Below are positions 8,249-16,800 of a stretch of 48,141 nucleotides of DNA, piece after piece. Position 1 is the stretch's first letter. Every line of letters starts with the position of its first letter. The notes beneath the pieces were generated by a model. That model was not told the DNA's origin. It worked only from the letters and a program-made list of their open reading frames with translations, and did no database searches. The position numbers were made by a program, and so were the translations under genes. This stretch comes from Candidatus Obscuribacterales bacterium (lineage in GTDB: Bacteria > Cyanobacteriota > Vampirovibrionia > Obscuribacterales > Obscuribacteraceae), in the NCBI GenBank assembly GCA_019745415.1, contig JAIETF010000036.1, positions 1 to 48,141 of the forward strand. The letters run 5' to 3'.

Positions 8249-10273
8249 ATGGAGCCAGCAGACGCACGCAGTGATGAATCTGCATTTGGCACAGCTCAGC
8301 CAGAGCTTGCCTCTGCCTCAGGTGATAAGTCTGTTCTACCCGAGAGCATTCAGGCACGTGTGCTCGCGGCTACTCAGGTCTGTCTTGATAAAGGAGGCAT
8401 TCGCTCTGCCCGACTCACAGCAGCTGCATTAGCGATTGCCGCCATAGTTATTCATGGCGCTGTCGCTATGGGTAATGTTTTCAATATCGAATGGCTCAAG
8501 ACTTTTGTTTTTGGGCAGCGAATATTGTTTTCTTGCTGTTTTTGGTTTGTTCTTTGCGGGCTCGGTTGCTTACCGGTGGTGTTACACACCACCAATAGAA
8601 AGCTCTTAATTGCTGCGCGCCTTGTTCTTTCAGTCACTTTCTTTTTCACTGCTCTCCTCTGGATAGAGCATGTATTCGGGCTCGACTTCAATACCAACAA
8701 TATAATTTTTGAGCTGCCTAATGACGGCGGACATTTGAAGCTTCCCGGACCAGTTGCGGTAGATGTTTCCTTTTGCCTGACTTTGCTTTCTCTTACCGCT
8801 TTGCTTTTGTCGTTTGCAGATAAGCGTTCAAAGACTCCATACCAGACTGTGGCAGGTTTATTAGCAATTCCTTGTTTGGTGATTGTCACTTCTGCCGCCC
8901 TCGGTCAACAAGGTTTCGCCGATAGTCTTTGCGCCATGGCCGGCTGTGTGAAATTCAAGATTTTGAATTTTCTCAGCTTGCTTTGCCTTTCTATTTCTCT
9001 GCTGCTATCTCGACCAGAGGAAGGATTTGTTCGCTTATTTTATTCGGACAATATCGCCGCTCGTCTGTTACGCGGGGCTTCCGCTGCTTTCCCAATATCC
9101 CTCATTTATGGACTGTTGCTTGTTTGGTTGACTTTAGAACGTCATCTACCATCTGGACAGATGTATACCTTAATTCCTCGTGATATTCTTCTGCCAATGT
9201 CTATGGCTGGTAGTCTTGCTATTTTTGTCATTTTTCTGATTATCAGCGCGCGTAAGCTAGAGAAGATTGCCACAGAGAAGGAAGCGACTGAGCAGGTTCT
9301 CATGGCCCTTTCTAAAGAAGTGGACGCCATCCAAGCTTATAAGATGGTCTGCCTCACTTGCGGCAAAGAATTTCCGGACGGCTGGGTTGCTTGCCCCTAC
9401 GATACCGCCGAACTCCAGAGAGTGGCTGATAGATTCCATCCGGGAGCTGTATTTGCAGATAAATACGAGGTGATTGAGGCGCTTGGTTCGGGTGGAATGT
9501 CGACAGTCTATAAGGCGCAGCACAAATTTCTAGAAAAACCTGTTGCTATCAAATTGCTCAATGCCCATCTTGCATCTGATGGTAAGGCAGTGCAGCGCTT
9601 TCAACTAGAGGCGAAGGCGGCTTATGATCTTAAGCATCCCAATCTAATTTCAATCTATGATTTTGGAATTTCGCCAGATGGTCAGGCTTACATAGTAATG
9701 GATTATCTGGAGGGGGAAAGTCTATCTGACCGCATCGAAAGACATGGGAAGTTGCCGTTGATGGAGGCACTTCCTATTTTTGCTGATATTGCTTCAGGTT
9801 TGGCTTATGCTCACGAGCACAATGTTTTGCACCGGGACATCAAGCCCTCTAACGTAATGCTTGTCAGGTCTGACTCTGGAGCAATCAAAGCCTTGATCGT
9901 TGATTTTGGCTTGGCAAAAAACTATGAAGACGACTCTCTTAAGCTCACACAGACAGGCGAAATCTTTGGCAGCCCGCTCTATATGAGTCCCGAGCAGTGC
10001 CGCGGAGCCACACTTGACAGGCGGTCCGATATTTACTCTTTTGGTTGTCTGATGTATGAAACCTTGACTGGTTATGTTCCTATACGCGGTACCAATGCAC
10101 TCGAGACATTTCGACTTAAGTGCACAGAGGTTCCCCCTCCTTTTCCATCAACTCTTGAGATTCCTAGATGGCTTTCCAACTTGATTATGTCTACATTGCG
10201 GATAGAAGTTGAGCATAGACCCATGAGTTGCAGCCAGATATTCGATGCTATAGCAGTATATGTTCGCCGTTGA
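8249..10273 (+). CDS. Multi-TM Ser/Thr protein kinase with zinc-ribbon-like linker
   Basis: The 674-residue product has an unusual order. A short cytoplasmic N-terminus is followed by about eight TM helices (roughly residues 50-335), a short coiled coil, a zinc-finger-like motif with C368, C371 and C382 (CLTCG ... ACPYD), and then a complete kinase domain (about 403-674). Kinase motifs are GSGGMSTV, the AIK lysine, HRD at 528-530, DFG starting at D552, and GSPLYMSPEQ. The kinase domain resembles the one encoded at 5626-7587, so the two are probably paralogues. Nothing follows the kinase domain; the sensor is the membrane half. The layout resembles MASE-type membrane sensors of histidine kinases, but coupled to a Ser/Thr kinase. 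The ATG comes one base after the stop of the thioredoxin-like gene. Confidence 0.9.
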   Translation: MEPADARSDESAFGTAQPELASASGDKSVLPESIQARVLAATQVCLDKGGIRSARLTAAALAIAAIVIHGAVAMGNVFNIEWLKTFVFGQRILFSCCFWFVLCGLGCLPVVLHTTNRKLLIAARLVLSVTFFFTALLWIEHVFGLDFNTNNIIFELPNDGGHLKLPGPVAVDVSFCLTLLSLTALLLSFADKRSKTPYQTVAGLLAIPCLVIVTSAALGQQGFADSLCAMAGCVKFKILNFLSLLCLSISLLLSRPEEGFVRLFYSDNIAARLLRGASAAFPISLIYGLLLVWLTLERHLPSGQMYTLIPRDILLPMSMAGSLAIFVIFLIISARKLEKIATEKEATEQVLMALSKEVDAIQAYKMVCLTCGKEFPDGWVACPYDTAELQRVADRFHPGAVFADKYEVIEALGSGGMSTVYKAQHKFLEKPVAIKLLNAHLASDGKAVQRFQLEAKAAYDLKHPNLISIYDFGISPDGQAYIVMDYLEGESLSDRIERHGKLPLMEALPIFADIASGLAYAHEHNVLHRDIKPSNVMLVRSDSGAIKALIVDFGLAKNYEDDSLKLTQTGEIFGSPLYMSPEQCRGATLDRRSDIYSFGCLMYETLTGYVPIRGTNALETFRLKCTEVPPPFPSTLEIPRWLSNLIMSTLRIEVEHRPMSCSQIFDAIAVYVRR

Positions 10274-10647
10274 GTTTTGTTGACAACTGGCTGCGCAGCA
10301 GCGCACGTCTTTAATTTCGTAAGTGGCAAAGGGACAGCTCTTAATCCTGTCTGGCTGTCTTCTGCACGGCGGTTGTCAAGTGTTGAAGACTGGGTCCCAT
10401 GTATTGGCATTCTTTGCATAACTCTAGTCTAAAAAAAGTAGACCGATATCGGTCTACTTTTTTTGTATGGACAACTGCGATTTTTCTCTTTGAAAACCTT
10501 GAAAAAGGAGTATCTCTTTGCATCTCGATTGGTTGAGTCCTTTACATGACTTAGACCTATCTCTTGTCATGACATTCTAGATGGTAAACTGGGCGCTTAG
10601 TTTTGAAGGGTCTAGAGCCGGCTTCGCTACTTTGTCAAGGAGTTTGT
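10274..10647. other. Gene-free stretch before fabV
   Basis: This 374-bp gap holds no convincing gene. It contains a 10-bp palindrome GCTGCGCAGC (10290-10299) just after the kinase stop, and the 34-bp perfect palindrome listed separately. A weak promoter-like pair lies before fabV: TTGTCA (10564-10569) and TAAACT (10585-10590), with a short 15-bp spacer. The fabV ribosome-binding site AAGGAG is at 10637-10642. Confidence 0.5.
10431..10464. terminator. 34-bp perfect palindrome, likely bidirectional terminator or operator
   Basis: Seven A, then GTAGACCGAT, then its exact complement ATCGGTCTAC, then seven T, with no spacer and the centre between 10447 and 10448. As RNA it would form a long hairpin followed by a U-run on either strand, the form of a bidirectional intrinsic terminator, 158 bp after the kinase stop. 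The absence of a built-in loop and the recurrence of its 12-bp core (ACCGATATCGGT) at 26772 and 45987 leave open that it is a protein-binding site. Confidence 0.65.
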
Positions 10648-11853
10648 ATGACTGCTACCACCGATAACAAGATCGTCATTAAGCCTCGTATTCGTGGTTT
10701 CATTTGTGTTACTGCACATCCTTTGGGTTGCGAAGCCCATGTCAAAGAGCAAATTGCTTACGTAAAGAAGAACGGCAGTATTGCTAATGCGCCAAAGAAA
10801 GTACTAGTGATTGGTGCTTCCACCGGTTATGGTTTGGCTTCTCGAATTAGCGCCGCATTTGGTGGCAGTGCCTCTACCGTCGGAGTCTTCTTTGAGAAAA
10901 CTTCTGAAGGTGGTAAGCCCGCTACTGCCGGCTGGTATAACACGTTGGCTTTCGATAGAGAGGCTAAGGCTGCTGGTCTCTACTCTCATAGCATTAATGG
11001 TGATGCCTTTTCTGACGACATAAAAGCCAAGACTGTTGAAGTAATTAAAAAAGACCTCGGTCAAGTCGATTTAGTGGTCTATAGTTTGGCTTCTCCTAGA
11101 AGGATTCATCCTCGCACCGGTGTAGTCTACAACTCTGTGCTTAAGCCAATAAATCAGAGTTTCACTGCCAAAACTTTAGATACCGACAAAGAAGTTGTTA
11201 AGGACATTTCGATCGAGCCGGCCAACGAGCAGGAGATTGCCGATACCGTTCAGGTTATGGGTGGCGAGGACTGGCTTATGTGGATGGAAGCCCTTAAGAA
11301 TGGCGGTGTTCTCGCTGAAGGTGTCAAGACAGTTGCATACTCTTATATTGGACCGGAAGTTACCTGGCCGATCTATAGAGATGGTTCGATTGGCAAAGCT
11401 AAAGCCGATGTTGAAGTCGCCGCAAAGAAAATCGAGGCAGATCTTGCAGCACTTGGTTGCAAGGCGTATGTGTCCATAAATAAGGCGCTGGTTACTCAAG
11501 CTAGCTCTGCTATTCCGGTGGTGCCTCTCTATATTTCTCTTCTCTACAAAGTTATGAAGGAGAAGGGGCTGCACGAAGGTTGCATCGAGCAAATGTATAG
11601 ACTCTTTGCCGAGAATCTTTATGGTAAGGGCAAACTCAATCTTGATTCGGAAGGTCGCATTCGCATTGATGATAAAGAAATGCAAGATGATGTTCAAAAC
11701 GCAGTCAAAGTTCTCTGGGAGCAGGTATCGACTGACAATCTCAAAGAGATTTCTGATTTTGCTACCTATCGCTCTGACTTCTTGAAGCTCTTTGGCTTTG
11801 GTTTTGCCGAAGTCAATTATGATGAGCCGGTGGATCCTGCGCACGGTCAGTGA
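10648..11853 (+). CDS. fabV: Trans-2-enoyl-ACP (CoA) reductase FabV
   Basis: NADH-dependent enoyl reductase of the FabV family. It carries out the last reduction of each fatty-acid elongation round in the cytoplasm and is a triclosan-tolerant alternative to FabI. The start ATG 10648 has AAGGAG 5 bp upstream and gives 401 residues, the usual FabV length; a longer frame from 10603 adds an unlikely leader. Visible are the family N-terminus ([17 protein letters not shown]), the nucleotide loop GASTGYG at 56-62, and the FabV form of the catalytic pair, Tyr243-x8-Lys252, inside [15 protein letters not shown]. The gene stands alone between a palindrome upstream and a convergent barrel gene. No fabI is seen in this window, so whether FabV is the only enoyl reductase is open. 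Confidence 0.96.
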   Translation: MTATTDNKIVIKPRIRGFICVTAHPLGCEAHVKEQIAYVKKNGSIANAPKKVLVIGASTGYGLASRISAAFGGSASTVGVFFEKTSEGGKPATAGWYNTLAFDREAKAAGLYSHSINGDAFSDDIKAKTVEVIKKDLGQVDLVVYSLASPRRIHPRTGVVYNSVLKPINQSFTAKTLDTDKEVVKDISIEPANEQEIADTVQVMGGEDWLMWMEALKNGGVLAEGVKTVAYSYIGPEVTWPIYRDGSIGKAKADVEVAAKKIEADLAALGCKAYVSINKALVTQASSAIPVVPLYISLLYKVMKEKGLHEGCIEQMYRLFAENLYGKGKLNLDSEGRIRIDDKEMQDDVQNAVKVLWEQVSTDNLKEISDFATYRSDFLKLFGFGFAEVNYDEPVDPAHGQ

Positions 11854-11865
11854 AAGTAGCAAGCG

Positions 11866-11884
11866 AGTTTCTTTCTTAGAAACT
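11866..11884. terminator. Small hairpin between convergent genes
   Basis: AGTTTCT and AGAAACT form a 7-bp stem with a 5-nt loop, between the fabV stop and the end of the convergent barrel gene, overlapping the latter's stop codon. No clear T-run follows, so it is at best a weak shared terminator. Confidence 0.25.
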
Positions 11885-12922
11885 GCGTATATAGCGGAAT
11901 GTCACCGCCACTGGTGCCACCAATCCTAGATTTCTCTCTGGATTGAATGGGGCTGGGTTGATGCCGTTACTCGGTCCTGGCACCGCTGAGCGCCCTGGAT
12001 TGATATAACGAAGACAGGTTATTGGTACGTCGACCATGATCATGTCTTTTTCTCTGGCCCAGGTGATACCGGGACCGACCGACATCGCCCAGCCAGGCTG
12101 TCGAAAACCACTTGAGGCGCCGATTAAGTCGGTGTTGGTTACCCCTTCCCATCTGCCTACCACTCTAGCTCGCAGACCTTTTAAATTTGGTTTGTTCCAG
12201 GTCCCGGGTACTTTTAGTGATACGCCGGCTTGAACAGCATAAGCATCAGCCACTGAATTGGTCAATTCGTCGAGGAAGTTGGGGGTGAGCGGTACTCCCG
12301 CCGAACTAATGATGGAGGAAGTGCCGTTCGTGTTGCGCGGGTTTGAGAGATAAGAGCCAGAGACGAAAACTGATTGACCCCTCAAGAGACGAGGGGTTCT
12401 GAATGTTTTGAAAGCGTCTACCGTAGCCACGATGCCCGTGCCACCGTCGCCCGGCATCACCGCTGCCGGGTAAACAGCAGTGCGCCGATAGGCTGTGCCG
12501 TTGAGGTTTGGCATATAGCGTCTTTCGTCCCAATCTCCGGTGGGTATCTTCATGCCTAAGCCGACGATGACGTTCTCATAAGGATGGTCCTTCGGATCTA
12601 GCACTGTGGCTTGGGTATGCAACTGTAGATCGCCGATTCCGTTTACGCTCCAGCCGTCCCGAACTCCTACTTGCGGACCCTTTGGCGGAAACAGCATGGT
12701 GAAGCGATTCATTGATATGGGTAAGGTGGCAAGCACCGATACCCGGCGATTCAAATAGTATCTGCCAGTTACGTCCATGACCGATTGACGCATCCTGGGA
12801 CCCCAAAGTTGCGTGAAATCTTCGTTGTAATTAGTGCCGTTGTAGGAGCGAGTGGCATTGGCTTGCCGCCAACCTACAGACAACTGAAACTTACCAGACC
12901 CTAGCCCCATACCTGGGACCAT
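11876..12922 (-). CDS. Outer-membrane beta-barrel-like protein, signal peptide cut off by TGA
   Basis: The open part is 348 residues and begins MVPGMGLGSG. It shows alternating hydrophobic/polar strands with many Gly, Asn and aromatic residues and ends in a strand with a terminal Phe (VTFRYIRSF), typical of outer-membrane barrels. The style resembles MetA/phenol-degradation-type or transporter-like barrels, but I cannot name the family. This start lacks a signal peptide. In the same frame upstream, after one TGA (12938-12940), a good signal peptide and ribosome-binding site are present (separate entry). Either the gene is a recent nonsense mutant, the TGA is read through, or the sequence has an error. 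The body shows no other break. Confidence 0.65.
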   Translation of the reverse strand: MVPGMGLGSGKFQLSVGWRQANATRSYNGTNYNEDFTQLWGPRMRQSVMDVTGRYYLNRRVSVLATLPISMNRFTMLFPPKGPQVGVRDGWSVNGIGDLQLHTQATVLDPKDHPYENVIVGLGMKIPTGDWDERRYMPNLNGTAYRRTAVYPAAVMPGDGGTGIVATVDAFKTFRTPRLLRGQSVFVSGSYLSNPRNTNGTSSIISSAGVPLTPNFLDELTNSVADAYAVQAGVSLKVPGTWNKPNLKGLRARVVGRWEGVTNTDLIGASSGFRQPGWAMSVGPGITWAREKDMIMVDVPITCLRYINPGRSAVPGPSNGINPAPFNPERNLGLVAPVAVTFRYIRSF

Positions 12923-12937
12923 ACCACGTGCGCTTGC

Positions 12938-13027
12938 TCAGCCCTGTCCCCAGGCGGCGCGCTCTCCCAGCAAGACAAAGAGACTGAAGACAAGCAAAAG
13001 TCTCAGAGGCTTGCAGTTTGGCGCCAC
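12938..13027 (-). pseudogene. Signal-peptide segment of the barrel gene, ended by in-frame TGA
   Basis: A GTG at 13025-13027 is preceded, 9 nt away, by a strong GGGGGAGG site (plus-strand CCTCCCCC, 13037-13044). It begins 29 codons encoding a typical signal peptide: basic start, hydrophobic core LLLVFSLFVLL, then a small-residue end. The frame hits TGA at 12938-12940, then continues as ASARG into the barrel frame with no shift; ASA would be a normal cleavage site. A single base change (for example TGG or CGA to TGA) would account for it. Other genes here use TGA as a true stop, so a changed code is unlikely. Confidence 0.6.
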
Positions 13028-13100
13028 CCCGAGGTACCTCCCCCTGGGCGATTTAAATTGTTCTTCTGGGCAATCTTGCAGAACTCTGCTCCGGGCTAGG

Positions 13101-13442
13101 CTAGTATTTAGGAATGGAGTTGTCTATTTCATCCGACCAAGCCAGGATACCGCCGGCTAGATTTATGGCGCTATCGAAGCCCTTACTGCGCAAGAACTGA
13201 ACACAACGCATGGAGCGTCCGCCGGAGCGGCACATGACCACAATGTCTTTGTTCTTGAAAACCTCCAATTCACCGACTCGTGCTGAGAGCTCGCCCATGG
13301 GAATATGCTTGTCGTGGCTGAGTTTCGCTATGTCCAGTTCATGACCCTCTCTAATGTCGAGAAGCAGCAGGTCTTCGCCCTTGTCAAGGCGCTCTTTCAA
13401 CTCTTTCACTGAGATCTCTAGATTTACCTGTTTATTCGTCAT
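13101..13442 (-). CDS. Rhodanese-domain protein
   Basis: A single-domain rhodanese of 113 residues with the active-site loop CRSGGRS (Cys71) and the family pattern LLLDIREGHELDIAKLSHDKHIPMGEL before it. Small rhodaneses of this type carry a persulfide on the Cys and move sulfur in the cytoplasm. There is no signal peptide. It is divergent from the TerB-like small gene; the shared 123-bp region holds a 10-bp palindrome AATCCGGATT (13477-13486) that could be an operator. The partner pathway is not visible from the neighbours. Confidence 0.88.
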   Translation of the reverse strand: MTNKQVNLEISVKELKERLDKGEDLLLLDIREGHELDIAKLSHDKHIPMGELSARVGELEVFKNKDIVVMCRSGGRSMRCVQFLRSKGFDSAINLAGGILAWSDEIDNSIPKY

Positions 13443-13565
13443 TTCCGCACCTACTTTAAGACCACATAAGTATAATCAATCCGGATTAAGATATGGGATA
13501 AGACCGTTCAGCTTTTGTTTCTTCGCTAATAACCACAAAAGCCGAGAGAAAGGAGTTTTGCAAAA

Positions 13566-13784
13566 ATGACAAGAACTTTAGAAGAGGCGCTGAAGGCTGT
13601 TTTGACTGACGACAACATAGTCTCTACTTATGAGGCTCGGGCTATCCGTGAGTTGATTATGGCCGACGGTGTTGTTTCAGAAGACGAGAAAGCTCTGCTT
13701 GAAAAGGCTCTTGCCCAAAATCAATTCGAAGAGCGAGCCTTCGACCTACTATCTGCCCTGCTTCTTCGGGCGCACATGAAGTAA
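13566..13784 (+). CDS. Small TerB-like helical protein
   Basis: A 72-residue acidic, all-helical protein. The central pattern REL-IMADGVVSEDEKALLEKAL matches the TerB/DjlA-type helical hairpin, where an ADG-x-(V/I)-x-x-x-E turn may bind metal. It starts at ATG 13566 with AAAGGAG about 11 nt upstream. TerB-type modules are linked with metal stress and membrane-associated complexes, but this is only a fragment-length version and its role is unknown. No tellurite-resistance genes are nearby. Confidence 0.6.
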   Translation: MTRTLEEALKAVLTDDNIVSTYEARAIRELIMADGVVSEDEKALLEKALAQNQFEERAFDLLSALLLRAHMK

Positions 13785-13808
13785 TAGACTGTCTTTCAAA
13801 AGGACTCT

Positions 13809-13857
13809 ATTCCGAGAGCATTCGCTATTCCGAGAGCATTCGCTATTCCCAGAGCAG
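13809..13857. repeat. 18-bp direct repeat, two full copies plus a partial third
   Basis: The unit ATTCCGAGAGCATTCGCT occurs exactly at 13809-13826 and 13827-13844, then partly and with one change at 13845-13857. The partial copy encodes the last residues of the helicase gene, and the stop codon of that gene (13843-13845) spans the junction. This suggests the coding end was duplicated outward. Confidence 0.8.
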
Positions 13858-16800
13858 TCTCTGGGCCAGGGAAGGTCCTATTCCAAAGTACTTATTGAGC
13901 AATTCCGGCTTGGTTTCGGTGGCAACTATGAAACCTGGGCTGACATACTTGTTCCAACAGTCCTGAAAGGCGTCGCGACCATTTTGTGACCGTGCCAAAA
14001 GTTTGGGCACAGCATGATAGCCGGCTGCTCTTGCTTCTGCTTTGCCACGCAGATATCGCTTAAAGAAAGTCTGAGCTTCCATCTCGCTGGTAAAGGTTGG
14101 GTATTCGTATTTTGGAATGAGATAGGGTTGATTGCTTATTGGGCTCAATAGTTCTTTCATCGACTGATTAAAGATCTTCGAAAAGCGCGGTTCGACATCA
14201 TCTAGAAAGATGCGGTAGCTGCCGTCTTTACGGACGCTCACTTTCAGGCTGGAATCGGCTATGCCTGGTGGTAAATGTCTAGTCAATTCGAGGGCGCTGA
14301 GCACGGCTCTAGCCATATCCCGCAATCCCTGTGTTTGTCTGTCTGGAATAGCTTCTTGCTTTAACGGGCTATCTGGGTTCTCTTTCTTAGGTAGGGCACG
14401 CTCCGGGGCAACTTCTAGGCGGCAAACTTCCTGAAAGAATCGACCTCGCAGCGAGTCGGCCTTCTTTTTAGATAAATAAGCAGCCACCACTGGTGGTATT
14501 AAGCCAAGTAAGAGAGTGCCGCCTGAGAGAAAAAGTAAAGCCAAGGAAATTACTGAAGCTAGCGTGAAGTGCTCTATGTAAACCCCATTAAGAGCGGCTC
14601 TCATTGCCGAGGCATGCTCTTTGTATTTTTGATTGTGTTTGAGGTGCGGTGGTGTCAGTGCCAATTTACGCATCTTTGATACTTCAAGGCAAGGAATCAG
14701 TCTGTTTTGATAAGGTTCTCCGACTTTCCAGTGATCATAGATGGCGTCTCTCACCAAGGCTCTTTCCATCATCTCGTCATTGAAGACATCATAGCTGGCA
14801 AAAACTTCATGGGCAGTCAGCTCGGAGAAGCTTGGATGCACATGACCAACGCCGCATTCAATTTGGCCATCGTCGCAGATACCGAAAAAGCCTTCGTGTT
14901 TGCGCACAAAGCGCTGGTAATCGTTTAAACCTTTCTCTAGGCTGGGGGCTATACAAACCACATCCCAGTTGTTAGCCACTTTTCTTTTGCCGAAGGGACC
15001 ATTATTTTGAATACGAATCGATCTGCCTCTCAACTGTTTAACCGAGACAGGCGAAGTGGTGGTGGTTAGATCTAGTAGAGTGTTCAGTCCCTGACTGTCC
15101 CAGCCTTCACCAAACAAACCTCTCGTGCCAATCAGGCATTTTGTGATTCCCCTCTCGAAAAGACTGGTGGCTAAAGCTACATAGAGTCTCGATTCCCAGG
15201 CTCCAGAAGAGGCTTCTATTGAGGAAAAACCGCCGCTGCGCTCGACTAGTCTGATTTCGAATTTGTGACCATTTTCTTTGAGATATTGGCGAGCGGCTTC
15301 GGCGAACTGTTCTGCCACGCGGTTATCTACGAGCAAAAGCGAGCCGGTGACAAGGCAGGGATTGACATATAGCGAAATAGGCGATTTGAGAAGAGTACGC
15401 ATTACCGCTATCGCTCCACCCGACTCTTCGCTCAGCACGCCTTCAAGATTTTTGACTGAAGTGGCGGACATTTTCTCGAAGTCTGTGACTACGCAAGCTC
15501 TAAGCTTATCTTCAAGCACTCGATACTCAAGAGCCAAGATTTCACAGACTGCTCTTCCTTTTGCTTCAGAAAAGGCAAGCACTCTATCGACCGGCGACGC
15601 TTGCTTGCGTAGACCTTGTTCGGTTATGCCATAGCCTAGTTTACGCAGAGCCAGCTTGATTTCTTCAAGCAGGGCATGGCTTGTGCTGTCACTTGCTAGT
15701 TTCAGTTTATGGGCGGCGAAGTCGTCGATGAGCAGCATCCAGTCATCCAGCACCGGTGCCTGCAAAAACTCATCAGATAATTCAATTTTTCTTGGCCCTG
15801 GTTGCTTGAACTTCCAGAGGGCGCGCAAATAGGCAGCAGCTAGCGCTGGATTGTCTTTAATGAACTTATTGAAGCCATATTCTTTTTCTATTTGTGCCGT
15901 GCTTTCAATTATATGAGCAGTGAGGGGCGGCAAAGAGAGGCTAGAGTCTTTCTTTTCTTGGTCGAACTGTGCCGGCTCTCCGGTCCTTTGTCCTTGGAAT
16001 TCAAGACCGACAAGGGTATCGAGCAGTCGATGAAATTCATTGTGCTGTTCTTCGAGAAATTTGAATTCGGCGGCGGTCGGTTCGACAAAATAAGCCAAAT
16101 CTTGAAATGGCGCCAGACCCCCTTCTTTGACCAAAGCTTGGGTTGGTACCTGATAATCGATATCGCCCACCAGGGAGATATATCGACCTTCCTGACTCTG
16201 ACTCTTCTTTTCGGGTGGTGTGCCGGTCAAACCTATTACCAATGGGGCGTCCAGATAGGCAATAAGATGCTTCATGATCGCTGCCCAATAATCGGTTAAA
16301 TGATGGCATTCATCAAAAAGAACTAGTTTGAATTTTTGGCGGCGCAAAGCTTGCAGTAATTGCATGGCGTTTGCATGCAAGACATCGTTTAGATCCATTA
16401 CTTCGGAAAGCTTTTTGCGCAGCCGGCTGACATGGCGGCTAATCTCTTTTTGATGCGCTTTAGGGTTGTTTTGCAGGATCTCGATTATGCGCAGTTCGGC
16501 CTCGCCGATTGAAAGCCCGCGACCTTTCACCAGCTCATCGACCCAGCCTTTATGGGCCAGTTTGGTGAGATACTCTTGCTCTTTGCCGGGAGTCGACAAT
16601 ACTTGATAAGTCATAACCGTTATCGGCTTAAGCGGCTTGTCTTCATGAGTGCCGATCAGGTTTTGATAACCTACCATTTCGTCATCGGGCACGAACAAGT
16701 CTAGTTTTTGACCCCATTGCGATTGGATGGTGGTATTGGGTGTCAAAATCAAGCTCGGTTGCTTGTAATTGGCAATCAATTGCAGCCCAATGATTGTCTT

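Noticed and set aside
11176..11862. 228-codon minus-strand frame opposite fabV
   Set aside because: fabV is certain on the plus strand; the opposite frame is a by-product of its codon use.
12938..12940. Genetic code with TGA as a sense codon
   Set aside because: Other genes here (for example nth and the first RND gene) end at TGA at the expected family C-terminus.
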